From Channallabes apus (taxonomy: Eukaryota; Chordata; Actinopteri; Siluriformes; Clariidae), in contig CM060121.1 in assembly GCA_030522415.1 (NCBI GenBank), positions 12,480,055-12,544,054 of the forward strand: a stretch of 64,000 bases of DNA. The letters run 5' to 3'. Positions within the stretch are counted from its first letter, which is position 1; every line of letters begins with the position of its first letter. Of the stretch, positions 60,621 through 64,000 are shown piece by piece. Made by a program: the position numbers and the translations under genes. The notes beneath the pieces are model-generated. The model searched no databases. It was given only the letters and a program-made list of their open reading frames with translations, and was not told the DNA's origin.

Positions 60621-61386
60621 TCTAGTGGGGAATACAGACATGACAGGTGGGGCGCAATGAACGGGAGGAAATTAGTGGAAAATAATAGGAAAGTACCTAT
60701 TCTAATTCATGCTTTTCTTTATTGACAATGAACAGCGTACACTCAAAACTAAACAATCACTCACACAGAAATGGATCATTAATACAAGTAAACTAAAATA
60801 ACATCAGAGAAAAAATGGAACCATAGTGCAACAATAACGGTTTAACGTCGGCATGTTAATTGCAGAGGAACAATATATAAGGAAACATTCGGTATTATAT
60901 ATGTAAATTAATTTATTCTAATGTATGCTGATGTTTCTGTATTTTTGTTAAAAATTAATATTTTATCAGGCAGTACTAGTCTGGCATTTCTTTGCGTTTT
61001 GATCCTTCAGGCGCTGACCAGAAGGGAAGATTTTTGTTGGTGTACGGCATTTTGCAATGATCCCTAAGTCATTGTTGCGCTGTAGAGAATAATGATGATT
61101 ATGCTTTCAAACATGTATAATTTACAGTAGGTGCTTAATCGAGAAAAAAGGCGGGTGTAGCTTAAAGACAATGCAGAGAGGAAACGTATGTGGGCATCTT
61201 ATTTGCGGGTTTATTTACGCAGCTATTGAAGCTATCTGAGCCAGAGATGCGAATATAAAACTAACTTTACCTCGAACACAAACCGGGTCAGTAGCGTACA
61301 TAGTGGGCATAATAAACGTCAATGGATACATTTGTTACATGGACCACAAAAAAGCAGGCGATTCAGCAGGATCAGCCTAATCAACC

Positions 61387-62452
61387 AAAAAGCTTGAGCT
61401 TTGATTCATGGTGGGGATGGTGGGGGCAGAGGAGAGGCCCATGTGTGTTTTGTGTCTTAAACCGCTGGCAGCAGACAGCATGAGACCCAACAAATTAGGA
61501 AGACATTTAAGGCTACGTTTACACTGCCAGGTAAATGTGACCCAATTCCGATTTTTTGCTCATATGTGACACATATCGGATATGTTCTGTGTCCGTGTAA
61601 ACAGGAAAAAAACGCATGCATTCCGATATTTCGAGATCGGTTTCAGGCCTCCTTCATATGTGGAAATAAATCGGATATAAATCGGATATGTGCTAATGTG
61701 ATTGTCATGTAAACAGGTAGATCGGATTTCCTGAGGCATTGTGTTCTGTACGTCATTAAAACTGCGACTTCTTCGCGGTTTAATGACGTAATGTTATTCT
61801 CCGGTGGAAGCGCGTGCTAAATTACAACATCGCAGGTGACATGGAAAAGGAAAAGAACAACGCCCCCCCCCCTCCAACACACCCAACACACACACCGCCT
61901 TGTGTTAATGCTTATTTGGGCTAAATAACATTAAATCAGTAACATATGTGCAGGCTGCAATTATGCTGTTTTTTTTTTTTCATCCTCCGTTTTAAAATCA
62001 TGGTGACGTTTCGCGAACTTATATATATAGCATATATAGCAGAGATAGCATTAAGCATATTCCACCTTCTTCTATCTTCTATCAGCGCAAGAACCTCCCT
62101 TTAAGTATGCGCGATGTTTCAGATGGTATGGCGAGTGTAAACACGTAAATCGGATATGAGTCATAGTGGAAATAACGTGTAAACAGACGGTCAAAAAAAT
62201 CAGATATAGGCAACAAATCAGAATTAAGCATCGAGACCTGGCAGTGTAAACGTAGCCTTAGAGACAACACACTCTAGTCACGTTAATAAGCCACTAGACT
62301 TCTTTGAAAGAAAGCTGGCAGAATACAGACAGCAGGATAATCGCATGGTAAAATTTGAATCAGTGGACAGCAAAGCACAAATGGCTTCATTCAAAGTTGC
62401 ATACAGAATTGGCCAGTGCAAAAAAAACTACAAACGATCGCTGGGCAGCTAA
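61387..62452 (+). pseudogene. BED-finger (ZBED/SCAND3-like) transposase-derived gene, interrupted
   Basis: Reads, after a frameshift near 61420, RPMCVLCLKPLAADSMRPNK then LGRHL up to 61509, and resumes at 62261 with ETTHSSHVNKPLDFFERKLA, then VKFESVDSKAQMASFKVAYR and a TAA at 62450-62452. Zinc ligands: Cys at 61444 and 61453, His at 61504 and 62270, giving C-x2-C...H-x4-H, a BED finger. The following block is typical of vertebrate hAT-derived ZBED5/SCAND3/FAM200-like proteins. The frame is continuous across a 749 bp MITE inserted between the histidines. The rest of the transposase (dimerisation and catalytic parts) is absent. Probably a decayed transposon fragment, not a host gene. Confidence 0.75.
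61510..62258. mobile_element. 749 bp MITE inserted in the BED finger
   Basis: Perfect terminal inverted repeats of about 23 bp: AGGCTACGTTTACACTGCCA then GGT, mirrored at 62236-62258. TA flanks both ends (61508-61509, 62259-62260), or TTA if the ends are taken one base differently. Subterminal ATCGGATATG-like motifs recur many times, mostly in the left half, as in transposase-binding arrays. No coding sequence. The superfamily is uncertain (TA or TTA duplication suits Tc1/mariner or PIF/Harbinger-like elements). Confidence 0.82.
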
Positions 62453-62669
62453 TAAACATGGGGTCAATTATGCAAAGATAAGTGACAACATAAGCCTTTT
62501 ATAACAATTGCAAGTGAATTTTATCTGTTTTGAACTTGGTGTTATTTAATCTTATTGTTTTAGAAATTGATATTTCAATAAATAGTAAACTTGGCTGATT
62601 TCGTTATCATTTTGTTGACAAGTGAGGCTTGAAAATTCACCCACTCCCTTAAGTGGGGAATGACCAGTG

Positions 62670-62825
62670 GTGTCAAAAGTATTCACACCCATTACTTGAG
62701 TAGAAGTATAGATACTAGGGTTCAAAAATACTTCTTTAGAAGTTGAAGTATCAACCCAAGCTTTTTACTTAAGTAAAAGTTTAAAAGTACTGGTTTCAAA
62801 ACTACTTAAAGTAAAAATACCGTGA
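62670..62825. repeat. Dispersed repeat ('ACTTAAGTAAAAGTA' family)
   Basis: Repeats of TACTTGAGTAGAAGTA, TTTTTACTTAAGTAAAAGTT and 'AAAAGTACTGG' mark a short fish repeat, related to 15840-16030. The following 62826-62930 is CpG-containing with two 'TTGCGCGTTCTTATC'-like units and may belong to it. Confidence 0.55.
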
Positions 62826-63125
62826 GGGGCGAAAAAAGCATTCAGGTCTCGCGATTTGTTCATACTGTACGACCGGGGGTTGCGCGTTCTTATCATGCGA
62901 CTTTGGGTTGTGCGTGTTCTTATCTTTGGGTATCTATACATTACTCCAGTATGTATGTGCCATTACTAATCGAGCTAACAAAACATTTTTTTATCAACCA
63001 AACTAAAGTTACATATGTGTAAGTTAATGCTTCTAGGCTATAATAATTATAGTCAACAGTGTAACAGTAATATTGATATAACAAGACATCTTGCAAGATC
63101 TCCAGGGGCATAATTGTATTATTAT

Positions 63126-63608
63126 TAGGGCTGCACAATATATCGAAAAATGATCGTTATCGCGATAATGGTATACGCAATATCTGTATCGCAAAGAATT
63201 GCGATAAATGAAATCGATGAGTGCATGGTTACACGTAAATAAAAAGTAATGTTTGAAAGTAATTCATATTGTGTTGGCAGGTCTATGGTAACAGCAAACC
63301 AGAAGTCAGAATATCTGCTGAGGGTTTTAAGTCATTCATAGTATTTTGAAGTCTAAATATTTGCAACTTCCTTGACATATAGTTTCTTATTAGCCTGAAT
63401 TAGATTTAATTACATCAGACGAATATCTATTACCTGTTTATTTTAGTATGATCATTACATATATAAATGATTTAAAAAAAATAGCCAATAATAATTTTTT
63501 TTAAAATGCATTTCTCTAGGGAAATGTTATATCGCAAGAAATATCGTTATCGCAATATTCAACAACAATATTGCATATCACATATTTTCCTAATATCGTG
63601 CAGCCCTA
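63126..63608. mobile_element. hAT MITE with perfect target duplication
   Basis: 483 bp. Ends TAGGGCTGCACAATATATCG (left) and TAGGGCTGCACGATATTAGG (right, reverse complemented). The 8 bp direct repeat ATTATTAT occurs at 63118-63125 and 63609-63616, exactly as hAT insertion produces. Internal TATCGCGATAA-type motifs are repeated. Non-coding. Confidence 0.9.
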
Positions 63609-64000
63609 ATTATTATAAATTTTTTCAGCTTGTAAGACTGAGTAAAAAGTCAGTTCCAGCAACAAAACCTCTACTAGACCATATTCCGCCTGTAGTTTAG
63701 TAACAGAATTAAATAACGCTCCATATGGAGCATCCACAATTCAAGTCCCTGTGAATTAACTATTACCACAGAAATTATAATGTATTAGAAAGAGCACTTA
63801 ATATACATTTGTGCATTTTCTTCGAGACAAACTACTGCCAAAGGTCAAGCTGTTACAGAAAAATAAACACCACATTGTGAATCATCACATTTAAGAATTT
63901 CTCAGCACTGTGGAATAGCTGTATACTGATTTAACCTCCTCATGCTCATCCACACATTTTCTACTACTTTTACTGTTATCAAAAAAAAACTAACTTTTAT

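Larger units (their letters stand above)
56238..64000 (-). other. CEP112 upstream intron, 5' part beyond window
   Basis: No further coiled-coil exon was recognised here, so this should be part of one intron of at least 7.7 kb. It holds, in order, a Tc1 fossil, a 1 kb inverted-repeat element, a LINE-tail repeat, a LINE reverse-transcriptase fossil, a BED-finger pseudogene split by a MITE, and a hAT MITE. Stretches 56250-57220 and 60730-61380 contain nothing I can name. A short exon with weak conservation could be missed by eye. Confidence 0.6.

Overview
This is vertebrate nuclear DNA, almost certainly from a ray-finned (teleost) fish. The support is: a gene split into short exons by introns of 2 to 19 kb with canonical splice sites; many internally deleted Tc1/mariner elements of fish type; tRNA-derived SINEs with the fish-type tail 'GGATAAGAGCGTCTGCC'; an RTE-type LINE; hAT MITEs; and long CA/TG microsatellites. 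The species cannot be read from the sequence. There are no bacterial operons, CRISPR arrays or viral genomes.

One host gene runs through most of the window on the minus strand. Six exons (56237-56007, 39624-39562, 33862-33713, 15009-14920, 8360-8259 and 6069-6001) join in phase 0 into the last 234 residues of a coiled-coil protein, ending in a stop codon at 6003-6001. The peptides match what I know of the carboxyl end of CEP112 (CCDC46, centrosomal protein of 112 kDa), with no gap between consecutive exons. The 5' exons must lie beyond base 64000. Positions 1-6000 are 3'UTR and downstream sequence.

Everything else is intronic, upstream or downstream DNA, mostly mobile-element debris. The 18.7 kb intron (15010-33712) holds a nearly full-length RTE-type LINE (about 27830-31162), a mariner copy, a 210 bp MITE and a SINE nested in an older repeat. 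The 16.4 kb intron (39625-56006) holds a 1.5 kb Tc1-like element with DD37E spacing, several deleted Tc1 derivatives and SINEs. Upstream of the first visible exon (56238-64000) lie a Tc1 fossil, a 1 kb inverted-repeat element, a LINE reverse-transcriptase fossil, a BED-finger transposase-derived pseudogene split by a 749 bp MITE, and a hAT MITE with a perfect 8 bp target duplication.

Points most worth attention: (1) the penultimate visible intron starts with GC instead of GT; (2) a 56 bp dinucleotide repeat, (TG)n in the transcript, sits 16 nt upstream of the terminal exon; (3) every internal exon seen is phase 0 and a multiple of three; (4) the MITE in the BED-finger pseudogene falls between the zinc ligands and leaves the reading frame continuous if removed.
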